Source: Glacieibacterium sp965200405
GTDB taxonomy: Bacteria; Pseudomonadota; Alphaproteobacteria; Sphingomonadales; Sphingomonadaceae
Direction of reading: 5' to 3'
Assembly (NCBI RefSeq): GCF_965200405.1
Contig: NZ_OZ241356.1
Location: forward strand, 2,728,001-2,792,000
Length of the DNA stretch: 64,000 bases
The notes under the pieces were generated by a model. The model worked only from the letters and a program-made list of their open reading frames with translations, did no database searches and was not told the origin of the DNA. This document shows, piece after piece, positions 51,375-60,479 of this stretch; the stretch's first letter is position 1, and each line of letters starts with the position of its first letter. A program made the position numbers and the translations under genes.

Positions 51375-54302
51375 ATGTTCAAGCCAAGAGCTGCCGCGAG
51401 GCATGCTGTTTCGATTATCGCGCTATGCGCGACGCTGACTCCGTTACATGCGGTGTCAGCGCAGACGACACCGGCGTCGGATGACAAAGCGCCGGAGACT
51501 GACATCGTTGTTACCGGCTTTCGCTCTAGCTTGGCCAGCGCGCTGCTTGAGAAGCGGACCGATGCGGCAGCGGTCGACACGATCAAGGCCGAAGATATCG
51601 GCAAGTTCCCCGACAGCAATCTGGCCGAATCGATGCAGCGTCTGCCTGGCGTATCGCTCACCCGCGGCGACGGCGGCGAGGGTCGGAACATCACTGTCCG
51701 CGGCCTAGCGGCGGAGTTCACGCGCGTCCGCATCAATGGCATGGAGGGCACTTCGCAGACCGGTGCTTCCGACGTTTATGGCGGCGGTAACAACGGACGA
51801 AGCTTCGACTTCAATGTCTTCCCGTCCGAGATCTTCACCTCGCTGTCGGTGCGCAAGACACCCTCGGCGAACACGGAGGAGGGTTCGCTGGGCGCTACGG
51901 TCGACCTGCAGGCGCCGCATCCGCTCGACTATAAGACCGACTTTGCCCTGACCGCGACCGGCCGGCTGATCTACAACGAGATCGGGCGCAAGGCCGATCC
52001 GCGGCTGTCTGGCCTGATCTCTAAAACCTTCGCCGACGGGACCATGGGCATCCTCGCCTCGGGATCCTACGGCCGGCGGCACACGCGCGACGTGGGTTAT
52101 TCGGCGGTGCTGGTGCTGCCGGCCTGGGTCAATGGCGGCTTCTGCTCGCCGATCGGGGTGGCGCCGCAGAACCCGACCAAAAACGCGGTGCGCGGGACGG
52201 ATGCGCTCAACTGCAGCGCCGGCAATCCCCGCACCGGCACGACCGCCGCTTACAACACCATTCAGAGCCACCTCGGCCCGCTCGGCCAGCCCGGCGGCGG
52301 CGCCTTCTTCCCCCGCCTGCCGCGCTATCTCGACTCCCAGCAGGATGCCAAGCGCATCGGCGGCTCGCTGAGCTATCAATGGCAGCCCGACGACAACACC
52401 AATATCAGCATCGACGGTCTCTACTCGCGCTTCGACGTGGTGCGGAACGACTCCTACATCTCGGGCCTGTCGTTCGCCCGGTCCGCCAGCAACAGCGGCC
52501 AGCCGATGGTCTCGGTCCGCGACATCGAGATCAACTCCAAGGGCTCGGTGGTCTACGGCCTGTACGACGGCGTCGACATCCGGTCGGAGCGCTGGATCGA
52601 CCGCTATGTCTCGGAATTCAAGCAGGGCACGTTCAGCTTCGACCACCGCTTCTCCGACCAGTTCAAGATCAGCGGCCTTGCCGGCTATTCGGAATCGCCG
52701 TTCGTCAGTCCCCGTCGCGGCTGGGTCAACATCGACTCCAACGACAGCGACGGCTTCGCGGTCGACTTCCGCAACGGCGCCGAGATCCCCAAGATCACCT
52801 ACGGCATCGACATCACCAACCCGGCCAACTTCAGCTACAAGCCGGGCACCGCCGACGGCACCGTCTACGGCACCTGGAGCGACCGCAAGCTCAAGCGCAA
52901 CACCAAGAACAAGACCTTGGAACTCGACAGCGAATGGGAGGTGACGCCCGGCTTCAAGCTCACCTTCGGCGGCCAGTACCGCCAGAGCGACTACACCTCG
53001 GCCCAACGCAGCCTCGACCCCGCCCGCCAGGCGACGCCGCTGCTGCCCGCAGGCAAGTCGATCGCCGACTTCGACGTGCAGGTCACCAAGCTCGACAAGC
53101 TGCTCGGCTACGGCGCCCCGGCGAGCTGGGTGGCGGGCGACCTCGCCCAATATTCCACGGTCGTCGGCCTCGACGACAGCTGGTTCTGCGGCGTCGAGTG
53201 CGGCTCCGGCCCGTCCGGCGTCAAGGAAACCGTCAAGAGCGGCTACGGCATGGTGACCTTCAATACCGAGGACATCATGCCCCTGGTCATCCGCGGCGAC
53301 GCCGGTGTCCGCTATGTCCACACCGACCAATTCTCCTTCGGTTACATCCCGGTCGCGGCCCCGGCGGGCTCGAAATATCCGACCGCAGGCCAGCTGGCGG
53401 AGGCGAGCCGCAGCTATTCGGACTGGCTGCCCTCCGCCAACATCGTCGTCGAGCTCAAGTCCGACCTGCTGCTCAGGCTTGCGGCCGCCAAGGTCATGTC
53501 GCGGCCCCAGCTTGCCCCGCTGATCCCGAGCAGCGGCGTCGATGCCGTCGGCCGGCGCGGCTCGATCAACAATCCGTTCCTCGAGCCGATCCGCGCTGCC
53601 ACCTACGACGCGGCGCTGGAATGGTATTTCGCCCCCGGCTCGCTGCTGTCGGTGGCCTATTTCCGCAAGGATATCAGCACCTACATCCAGAGCATCAACT
53701 CGCTGATCCCGTTCAGCCAGCTCGGCCTGCCGAACACGTTGCTCGCCAACACCCAGACGACGCCCGACGAGCTGTTCACCATCTCGCGCCTCGCCAACAC
53801 CCCCGGCGGCCTGTTGCAGGGCGTCGAGCTAAATGCGCAGGCGCCGCTGCGCTTTCTGCCTGGCGCGCTCGGCAACCTCGGCATCCTGAGCAGCGTCACG
53901 CTGGTGAAGTCGAGGATCAACTACATCCTGCAAAGCACCAACGGCGTGCCCACCCTGACGACCACTGCCGACCTCGTCGGACTGTCACGGAAATCGGCGA
54001 GCGGCACGCTTTACTACGAGGACAAGCGCTTCAGCGCGCGGGTCACCGGCAACTACCGGTCGGGCTTCATCCGCACAGTGCCCTCGGGCGCCGCCGACAG
54101 CGACGTCATCGCCAACAAGGCGGCCTTCTACCTCGACGGGTCGGTATCGTTCCAGCTGACGCCGCAGATCAGGGTGTTGTTCGAGGCGCAGAACCTCACC
54201 GACGAGCTCAGCACCCAGTATATTGACACCCAGCGCCAGGACACGCTGTTCGACCTGCGCAACGGCCGCACCTTCACCGCCGGCGTCACCTTCAAACTCT
54301 AG
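51375..54302 (+). CDS. TonB-dependent receptor 4
   Basis: ATG 51375 (GTG 51366 is an alternative) opens a signal peptide (HAVSIIALCATLTPLHAVSA). The 975-residue receptor then shows TDIVVTGFRSSLASALLEKR, a plug with EDIGKFPDSNLAESMQRLPG and ITVRGLAAEFTRVRINGMEG, and a barrel ending RTFTAGVTFKL with a C-terminal Leu. Its sequence differs from receptors 1 and 2 except in the plug. From about 52.1 kb on, almost every third codon position is G or C, more strongly than in the first 700 bases, and long stop-free frames appear in other registers. It is followed 34 bases later by the enolase-superfamily gene, which may share its transcript. Confidence 0.92.
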   Translation: MFKPRAAARHAVSIIALCATLTPLHAVSAQTTPASDDKAPETDIVVTGFRSSLASALLEKRTDAAAVDTIKAEDIGKFPDSNLAESMQRLPGVSLTRGDGGEGRNITVRGLAAEFTRVRINGMEGTSQTGASDVYGGGNNGRSFDFNVFPSEIFTSLSVRKTPSANTEEGSLGATVDLQAPHPLDYKTDFALTATGRLIYNEIGRKADPRLSGLISKTFADGTMGILASGSYGRRHTRDVGYSAVLVLPAWVNGGFCSPIGVAPQNPTKNAVRGTDALNCSAGNPRTGTTAAYNTIQSHLGPLGQPGGGAFFPRLPRYLDSQQDAKRIGGSLSYQWQPDDNTNISIDGLYSRFDVVRNDSYISGLSFARSASNSGQPMVSVRDIEINSKGSVVYGLYDGVDIRSERWIDRYVSEFKQGTFSFDHRFSDQFKISGLAGYSESPFVSPRRGWVNIDSNDSDGFAVDFRNGAEIPKITYGIDITNPANFSYKPGTADGTVYGTWSDRKLKRNTKNKTLELDSEWEVTPGFKLTFGGQYRQSDYTSAQRSLDPARQATPLLPAGKSIADFDVQVTKLDKLLGYGAPASWVAGDLAQYSTVVGLDDSWFCGVECGSGPSGVKETVKSGYGMVTFNTEDIMPLVIRGDAGVRYVHTDQFSFGYIPVAAPAGSKYPTAGQLAEASRSYSDWLPSANIVVELKSDLLLRLAAAKVMSRPQLAPLIPSSGVDAVGRRGSINNPFLEPIRAATYDAALEWYFAPGSLLSVAYFRKDISTYIQSINSLIPFSQLGLPNTLLANTQTTPDELFTISRLANTPGGLLQGVELNAQAPLRFLPGALGNLGILSSVTLVKSRINYILQSTNGVPTLTTTADLVGLSRKSASGTLYYEDKRFSARVTGNYRSGFIRTVPSGAADSDVIANKAAFYLDGSVSFQLTPQIRVLFEAQNLTDELSTQYIDTQRQDTLFDLRNGRTFTAGVTFKL

Positions 54303-54336
54303 GCTGCACGACGCAGTGATCAGGATTGGACAAGCT

Positions 54337-55590
54337 ATGACCTCGTGGAACCGGCGGACACTTCTCAAGGGCCTTGGTGCCGTCGCCACCGCCGGGCTGT
54401 GGCTGCCCGGCACGGCGAACGCGCTCGGTCTCAAGCCCGACAAGATCAAGGCGGTCCATTATTACCGCAACACCGGAGATTCGAACGGCCGCATGGGCCA
54501 GCCGATGATCAATCAGTCGAGCAACGTCATCGTCATCGAGACCGAGTCCGGACTGCGCGGCATCGGCGAAGGTGGCGAGCCGACGTCGATGGCCGAATGC
54601 GCGTCGATGATGATCGGGCTCGACCCGTTCCGCACCGAAATGCATTGGCAGCGGATGGTGCGCGGCATGCACTATGTCGCGGGCCGCGAGAAACTCCATG
54701 CGTTGGGCGGCCTCGATCTCGCGCTCTGGGATCTGAAGGGCAAGGCGCTGGGCGTGCCGCTCTGGCAGCTGCTCGGCGGCAAGGCGCGCGACTATATCGA
54801 ATGCTATTCGACGGCATTCCCGCGTCCGCCGGGCGGCAAGCTGGAGGATGCGGCACGTGCCTGCATCGCCGCCGGTTTCCGCGTCTATCGCCATTCGACC
54901 GACAATCGCACCGGCGTCGTCGATCGCTTCAAGCTGGTGCGCGCCATCTTCGACGATTGCGTGCTGCTGCAGAAGACCGTCGGCGACGGCAGCTGGTCGC
55001 TCGACTTCCATACGGAGTTCGATCCCTCCGACGCGATCCGGCTCGCGGGCATGATGGATAGCGCCGACCTGCACCCGTATTTTATCGAGGACCTGATCCG
55101 CAGCGAGAACATCGGCTCCTACGAGAACATTCGGAAGCTGACCAGTCAGCCGATCGCGGTCGGCGAGCAGTTCGGCTATAAGTGGGACGTCGCGCCGCTG
55201 ATCGAGCGCGAGCTCATCAACTACGTCCGCACTGCACTACCCAACACCGGCGGCATCAGCGAATATATGAAGATCCTAGCGATGGCGGAGACGCACTATG
55301 TCGGCATGATCCCGCATTTCACCAGCCCGATCGCCGAAGCGGCGCTGGTTCATTGTCTGACCGCCAGTTCGGTTCCGGCGCTGATGGAGATGCTCGGCGA
55401 TGGCAGCCGGACTTTCCCTTATCTTCCCAAGATGTACGACTTCCGCAACGGCAAGATGTGGCCGAACGAGCGGCCGGGCCTTGGTGTCGAACTCGACATG
55501 AGCAAGCTGGTGAAGATCGCCGAGTACAATAAGTACCAGGTCGGCATGCCGCTGAACCTGCGTCCCGACGGCTCCTACACCCAGTGGTAA
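54337..55590 (+). CDS. Exported enolase-superfamily (mandelate racemase/galactonate dehydratase-like) protein
   Basis: The 417-residue protein starts MTSWNRRTLLKGLGAVATAG, a twin-arginine export signal (NRRTLLK). The mature part has the enolase-superfamily plan: a capping domain with VIVIETESGLRGIGEGGEP and LHALGGLDLALWDLKGKALG, then metal ligands Asp 223 (SLDFHTEFDP), Glu 251 (YFIEDL) and Glu 277 (AVGEQFGY), and the catalytic His 327 in MIPHFTSP. The DFH, ED, GEQ and PHF pattern is nearest to sugar-acid dehydratases of the mandelate racemase subgroup. Such enzymes are nearly always cytoplasmic, so Tat export is notable. It may dehydrate or epimerise a sugar acid in the periplasm. It lies just after TonB receptor 4. 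Confidence 0.85.
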   Translation: MTSWNRRTLLKGLGAVATAGLWLPGTANALGLKPDKIKAVHYYRNTGDSNGRMGQPMINQSSNVIVIETESGLRGIGEGGEPTSMAECASMMIGLDPFRTEMHWQRMVRGMHYVAGREKLHALGGLDLALWDLKGKALGVPLWQLLGGKARDYIECYSTAFPRPPGGKLEDAARACIAAGFRVYRHSTDNRTGVVDRFKLVRAIFDDCVLLQKTVGDGSWSLDFHTEFDPSDAIRLAGMMDSADLHPYFIEDLIRSENIGSYENIRKLTSQPIAVGEQFGYKWDVAPLIERELINYVRTALPNTGGISEYMKILAMAETHYVGMIPHFTSPIAEAALVHCLTASSVPALMEMLGDGSRTFPYLPKMYDFRNGKMWPNERPGLGVELDMSKLVKIAEYNKYQVGMPLNLRPDGSYTQW

Positions 55591-55654
55591 GCGCCCGTCG
55601 ACAAGCCCGAGGGTTCAAGCGTAGAGACGATTCTCTAACCTTTGGGAGGGCGGA

Positions 55655-56029
55655 ATGCGCTTGAAGATCGTCTTGATGTCGTGCGTCGCGAGCCTGTCGT
55701 TTGCCGGCGGCTCTGGTGCCTATGCGCAGGATTTCGACCCGTTCGACTTCGCCGACGCGGACCATGACGGCAAGGTCACGCAGGCCGAATATGCGGTGTT
55801 TCGCGAAGGCGGCTGGAACTACGTCATGAACGGCGCCGAGAGCGTCAAGGCCGCCGATCAGGTCGACATGGCAAAGGTCATCCTCGACGGCACGCCGGTC
55901 GACGCCAAGGGCATGGCCACCCATGCCGCCTATACCGCGGCCTCGGCGACGATGTTCAAAAAGGCCGACAAGAACAACGACGGCTTTCTGGATGCCGCCG
56001 AAATTCGGGCGACGATGCCCGCCAACTGA
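55655..56029 (+). CDS. Exported EF-hand protein
   Basis: The ATG at 55655 follows GGGAGGGCGG. The 124-residue protein has a signal peptide (IVLMSCVASLSFAGGSGAYA) and two EF-hand calcium loops, DADHDGKVTQAEY near residue 35 and DKNNDGFLDAAE near 108. Between them is a helical stretch without other motifs. It is probably a small periplasmic calcium-binding protein. Calcium is often needed by periplasmic glycosidases and PQQ enzymes, but any link to its neighbours is a guess. It is convergent with the GH27 gene. Confidence 0.8.
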   Translation: MRLKIVLMSCVASLSFAGGSGAYAQDFDPFDFADADHDGKVTQAEYAVFREGGWNYVMNGAESVKAADQVDMAKVILDGTPVDAKGMATHAAYTAASATMFKKADKNNDGFLDAAEIRATMPAN

Positions 56030-56054
56030 CGATGTACCGCTGCGGCAGGCGCTC

Positions 56055-57965
56055 CTAGGAGTGTTTGCCGTTCAGCATTGCGTCGCCCCAGGTCACCGGC
56101 AAATTGTCGGTATCCTTGCCCGAGGCCCGGGCGACCAGCTCGACGATCTTCACGCCCGCGACATTGGCGGTGAGCGGTGCCGAGGCCTCGCCCCAGCGCA
56201 TCGGGCGGCTCTGGGCGAGCAGCTTGCCGTCCCCATAGATCGCGAACCGCACAGTCTGGGTCTTGTCGGTGGCTGAATCGTCGATGCCGACCTGCGTCGT
56301 GAAGGTCGCGAACGACTTGTTTCGCACTTCCAGCCGTGAACCGGCAAGGATGCCGATGCCGTTGGCAAACCGCTTGCCCGCTATCTGAAGCAATTGGCCA
56401 TAAGGCGTGGCGTCGGGCTGCGCGCCGCCCCATCCGGCATAGAGCGGCCGGTCGCCGGGGCCGCGCATGCCCTTCCACGACTGTGCGCTGCGGTGAATGA
56501 AGGGGTCGGGCTGCGGCCGGGTCAGCCCCTCAACCGCAGGATTGACGCTGCCGGGCTGCTCCGAAAGGTACAGGGCGTCGGGAAACTGGCGGGTGCCATT
56601 CACCCGCATGATCCGCGTCTCATGCGCGGCCAGGGTGAATTTGGTTTCCTTGCGGAAGCGATCGCGCTTACCGGTCCACAGGTCGGTCGTCTCGACGTCG
56701 GTGGTGTCGAGGAACTTGAGCTGGTCCGAGGTCAGGGTCGCCTCGAGCGGCGCATCGGTGCGGTTGAGCACGGCAACCGCCTTCTCGCCCGACGCGAGCG
56801 TCTTCACCAGGATCTGCGCATCGTTGCTGTCGTACGCCATGGTCGCCTGATTGCCGGCGGGGTCCTGGTTGACGGCGATGATCGCCGCTTTGCCGAAGAT
56901 GTCCATCAGCGCCTTGGGCGCGACGCGCAGGTCGGTGCCGATGATCAGCGGCGCGTTGATGATCGCCCATAGCGCGAAGTGAGATTTCGCCTCGGTGAGG
57001 TGCTCGGCGTCGAACTCGCCGGTGCCGATATTGAGCATGTCGGGATCGTTCCACGAGCCCGGATGCGCGTAAAGCGCGCGGCGGGAGGCGCTGTCGAAGT
57101 TGGTCAGCAAGCGGCTCCATTTCGGCACGATGTCGTCGCTGGTCCGCGAGGCGTTGCCGAAATCCTTGCCCCAGGCGCGGACGTTGGCCGAGCCCCAGAT
57201 GCACAGCGACAGCAGGAAGTCGCCGTCTGGATTGTAGCGGACGAGCGCCGCATTGATCTCGCGGAACATGCCCTGCACGGCGGGGACGTTGCTGCGCGTC
57301 ACCAACTGCTGGTCGATCAGCGGGTCGAGGATGCGGTATTCGCCCGACTTGACCTGCTCGCTGCCCTTGGCGAAGGCTCGGATGCCGCAGCCGTCGACCT
57401 TGAGGTAATCAAAGCCCCAGTCCTTGAAGAACAGGCGGATATCCTGGTCGATATGGCCGTAAATCCCGACCTCGCGCTCCTCGACGGTGCCGACCGGCAG
57501 GTTGGTATCCTTGGGGTCATAGGCCTGCGAGCACAGGTTGCGGCCGAGATCGGTGTAGACGCCGGCCTTGAGGCCCATCGAGTGGAGCTTGTCGGTCAGC
57601 GGACGGAACGAGCTTTCGCCCGGCGCCACGACGGAGGACGGGAATTTCTCGGGCCGGATCTGGATGCGGCCGTCGGTCAGGCGACGCTTGAGCCACCAGC
57701 CGTCGTCGAGATTGACGTAGCGATAGCCCTTGGCGAGCAGCCCGCTGTCGACGATGCGCTGCGCCGAGCCCAGCACCTTGCCCTCATCCAGCTTGGTGAA
57801 GAAGGCGTTCCACGAGTTCCAGCCCATCGGGGGCAGGGCGGCTTGCCCCGAGGTATAGGCTGACCAGCGGCCGGTTGGCGCGAGCGGATCGGCGGCGGCG
57901 GCGGCGAGCGCGGGCGTCGCCATCAATGCGGCGGCCGCGACCATGGTCTTGAGCGGCTGGATCAT
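56055..57965 (-). CDS. Glycoside hydrolase family 27 alpha-galactosidase with C-terminal NPCBM-like domain
   Basis: ATG 57965 opens a signal peptide (TMVAAAALMATPALAAAAA), giving 636 residues. The GH27/GH36-clan barrel begins PPMGWNSWNAF and has YVNLDDGWW near 85, the nucleophile Asp 191 in YLKVDGCG and the acid/base Asp near 277 in SRTSDDIV. WNDPDMLNIG and IINAPLIIGTDLR follow. From about residue 490 a second domain (GNGIGILAGSRLEV-like) resembles NPCBM carbohydrate-binding modules. It cleaves terminal alpha-galactose from oligosaccharides such as raffinose or galactomannan, or beta-arabinopyranose in some members. Released galactose would fit the mutarotase/PQQ pathway upstream. Confidence 0.9.
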   Translation of the reverse strand: MIQPLKTMVAAAALMATPALAAAAADPLAPTGRWSAYTSGQAALPPMGWNSWNAFFTKLDEGKVLGSAQRIVDSGLLAKGYRYVNLDDGWWLKRRLTDGRIQIRPEKFPSSVVAPGESSFRPLTDKLHSMGLKAGVYTDLGRNLCSQAYDPKDTNLPVGTVEEREVGIYGHIDQDIRLFFKDWGFDYLKVDGCGIRAFAKGSEQVKSGEYRILDPLIDQQLVTRSNVPAVQGMFREINAALVRYNPDGDFLLSLCIWGSANVRAWGKDFGNASRTSDDIVPKWSRLLTNFDSASRRALYAHPGSWNDPDMLNIGTGEFDAEHLTEAKSHFALWAIINAPLIIGTDLRVAPKALMDIFGKAAIIAVNQDPAGNQATMAYDSNDAQILVKTLASGEKAVAVLNRTDAPLEATLTSDQLKFLDTTDVETTDLWTGKRDRFRKETKFTLAAHETRIMRVNGTRQFPDALYLSEQPGSVNPAVEGLTRPQPDPFIHRSAQSWKGMRGPGDRPLYAGWGGAQPDATPYGQLLQIAGKRFANGIGILAGSRLEVRNKSFATFTTQVGIDDSATDKTQTVRFAIYGDGKLLAQSRPMRWGEASAPLTANVAGVKIVELVARASGKDTDNLPVTWGDAMLNGKHS

Positions 57966-58145
57966 GATCGGTCCCCAAATTACGTGCAATCAAGCTCGGA
58001 CCAAACCGTTGCGTGGTCTCGACCTGACTGGCGCATAAGAAGCGACCGGTGCGATGCGTCAATAGTTGTAGGGGTAATACTGTTCGGCTCAGCCCGCATC
58101 GAAGTCGGGCCCGAGCGCGTTGCCGCCCAGGCCCGACCCTTTGAA

Positions 58146-60479
58146 CTACATGAGCTTGTCCAACGTGATCGGCAGGTCGCGGATCCGCTTGCCGGTCGCA
58201 TTGTAGATTGCGTTGGCGACCGCCGCGGCGACGCCGGTGATTCCGATCTCGCCGATACCGCGGGCTCCCATCGGTGCGTGAGGATCCGGAATATCGGTCC
58301 AGATCACTTCGATCTCGGGCACGTCCATGTGCACCGGCACGTGATATTCCGCGAGGCTCGGATTCATGATGCGACCGAGCCGTTCGTCGAACTGCGTCTC
58401 CTCCATCAGCGCCAGGCCCAGCCCCATGATGATGCCGCCGCGGAACTGGCTCATTGCCGTCTTGGGGTTGAGGATGCGACCACAGTCGAACGAGCCGAGG
58501 AAGCGCCGCACACGGACCTCACCGGTGATCACGCTCACGGCGACCTCGCAGAACATCGCACCGTGGCTGTGCATCGACCAGTGTTGCAGCTCGAGCGGTG
58601 GCGGCGCCGAGCCTTCGACCACAAGCTCATCGCGCTGCGCCCGCGACAGTATCGAAACGTAGCTTTCATGGCGCTCCGGCTCATCGAGTTTGGCGAGCCC
58701 GCCGTCGACGCTTCCAACTTCCTCAGCCTTCAGCCCGGCCAGCGGTGAATCATTACCAGCCAGCTTGAGCAACTCCGAGACCAGTTCACGATGCGCGGCG
58801 ATGACCGAGAAGCCGATCGACGCGGTCTGCTGCGATCCGCCCGCCAGCACCACGCCGGGCTGAAAGCTGTCGCCATAGCGAAACTCGACCTTGTCGAGCG
58901 GCAGCCCCAGCCGATCGGCGACCACCTGGGTATGGGCGGTCATCGTGCCCATGCCCATTTCGTGCGCGGCGATCTCGACGATAACTGCGCCACCTCGCGA
59001 CAGGATCATGCGCGCTGCACCGCCGGGCATGCGGTGGTAGGGATAGGTCGCGGTCGCGACGCCCATGCCGATCTGCCACTCACCCTCGCGCCGCTCGCCG
59101 GGAGCGCCGCGCTTGGACCAGCCGAAACGTTCGGCGCCATCGCGGTAAGCCTTTTCGGTATCGCGCTGCGATGGCGGCGCGCCGGTGACCGGGTCCGTCT
59201 CCGGCTCGTTCTTCAGCCGCAGCTCGATCGGGTCCATGCCCATCTCGACCGCAAGCTCGTCGACCGCGGACTCCAGCGCAAAGGTGCCGACTGCTTCGCC
59301 CGGCGCACGCATGAAGGTGTTGGCGAGCATGTCGACCGTCGCGACTTCCAGGTCGAACTTGAGGCTGCCGCTCGAATAGGCACTCATTACCGGCAGGATG
59401 AAGGGCTCGGGCATCGCGTTGTGCGGGCTGATCACCACCGTGCCGGTATGGAGCAACGCATCGAACGTGCCATCCGCCTGCGCCGCGATGGCGACGCGCT
59501 GCTCGGTCGAAGTACGACCACCAACGATCCGGTAAACGCCTTCGCGCGACAGCATCAGGCGTACCGGACGACCAGACAATCGGGCCCCTGCCGCAGCCAG
59601 GACCTGGTGCCACCACAGGCACTTGCCACCGAAGCCTCCACCAACGAACGGCGAGGTAACGTGAACCTGCTCCTCCTCGATGCCGAAGACTTGGCCGAGG
59701 CTCCAGGCGGTGTGCGACACCAGCTGCGAGGCGTCGTGGACTCGCAGCGTATCGCCCTCCCAAGCGACCGTACAGGCATGGAGCTCGATGGCATTATGGC
59801 TGTGGCGCGGCGTCGTGTAAGTGCGATCGACCGTGTGCGGCGAGGTGGCGAGGGCCTTGTCCGCGTCGCCCTTGTCCATCTTGAGTGGCTGGCCCATGAA
59901 CTGCCCGGTCTCGGTACCCTTCGCCTTGGCCGCGGCGAACGAGGTCACCGACGCCTCGGTCGCATATTCGAAGCGGAGCAGGGACCTGGCGTGATCCGCG
60001 CTTTCCTGCGTCTCTGCCAGCACCAGTCCGATCGGCTGGCCGCTCCAGTGGACTCGGTCGTCCTGCATGATCGGCAGGTCGATGCCACCGGCCGCCTTCG
60101 GCTGCGTCATGAACAGCGGCACGTTCGCCATTTTCGGGGCGTTGAGATGGGTCATCACGAGCGCCACGCCCGGCACGGCCTCCGCCGCCGACGTGTCGAC
60201 ACGAGTAATCCGTCCCTTGACCACGCTGCTGAACGCAATCGAGGCATACAGCATGCCGTCCAGCGGAAACTCGGCCGCGAATGGCGCCGCGCCGCGCACT
60301 TTGAGCGGACCGTCGAGGCGTGACAGCGGCTTGCCGATATTTCCGTGCTGCTCGCGGATCAGCGGGTCCGGCCTGCCGCCAGGGATGAAGCTGTCGGGCG
60401 CAAGCTGGACGGCCCTTTGCTTGGCCATCTGGACGAGGCCCTGGACTGCATCCTTGGCGTCTTCGAGGATGTTGCTCAT
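58146..60479 (-). CDS. Molybdenum aldehyde/xanthine oxidoreductase, large Mo-binding subunit
   Basis: The ATG at 60479 overlaps the stop of the FAD subunit gene. The 777-residue protein has the molybdopterin-binding pattern of the xanthine oxidase family: GKPLSRLDGPLKVRGAAPF, VTSPFVGGGFGGKCLWWHQ, TFMRAPGEAVGTFALESAVD, HEMGMGTMTAHTQVVAD, GGSQQTASIG and the active-site Glu in ARGIGEIGITGVAAAVANAI. This is the PaoC/YagR-like group, which oxidises aromatic and other aldehydes. Unlike E. coli PaoABC, the iron-sulfur partner here carries no Tat signal, so the complex should be cytoplasmic. Frames extending upstream of 60479 are not coding. Molybdenum cofactor maturation genes are not in the window. 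Confidence 0.9.
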   Translation of the reverse strand: MSNILEDAKDAVQGLVQMAKQRAVQLAPDSFIPGGRPDPLIREQHGNIGKPLSRLDGPLKVRGAAPFAAEFPLDGMLYASIAFSSVVKGRITRVDTSAAEAVPGVALVMTHLNAPKMANVPLFMTQPKAAGGIDLPIMQDDRVHWSGQPIGLVLAETQESADHARSLLRFEYATEASVTSFAAAKAKGTETGQFMGQPLKMDKGDADKALATSPHTVDRTYTTPRHSHNAIELHACTVAWEGDTLRVHDASQLVSHTAWSLGQVFGIEEEQVHVTSPFVGGGFGGKCLWWHQVLAAAGARLSGRPVRLMLSREGVYRIVGGRTSTEQRVAIAAQADGTFDALLHTGTVVISPHNAMPEPFILPVMSAYSSGSLKFDLEVATVDMLANTFMRAPGEAVGTFALESAVDELAVEMGMDPIELRLKNEPETDPVTGAPPSQRDTEKAYRDGAERFGWSKRGAPGERREGEWQIGMGVATATYPYHRMPGGAARMILSRGGAVIVEIAAHEMGMGTMTAHTQVVADRLGLPLDKVEFRYGDSFQPGVVLAGGSQQTASIGFSVIAAHRELVSELLKLAGNDSPLAGLKAEEVGSVDGGLAKLDEPERHESYVSILSRAQRDELVVEGSAPPPLELQHWSMHSHGAMFCEVAVSVITGEVRVRRFLGSFDCGRILNPKTAMSQFRGGIIMGLGLALMEETQFDERLGRIMNPSLAEYHVPVHMDVPEIEVIWTDIPDPHAPMGARGIGEIGITGVAAAVANAIYNATGKRIRDLPITLDKLM

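Noticed and set aside
52379..54226. Stop-free plus-strand frame of about 615 codons overlapping TonB receptor 4
   Set aside because: It is rich in Arg, Pro and Gln, has no known motif and lies wholly inside a clear receptor gene in another frame; it is explained by strong G/C bias at third positions.
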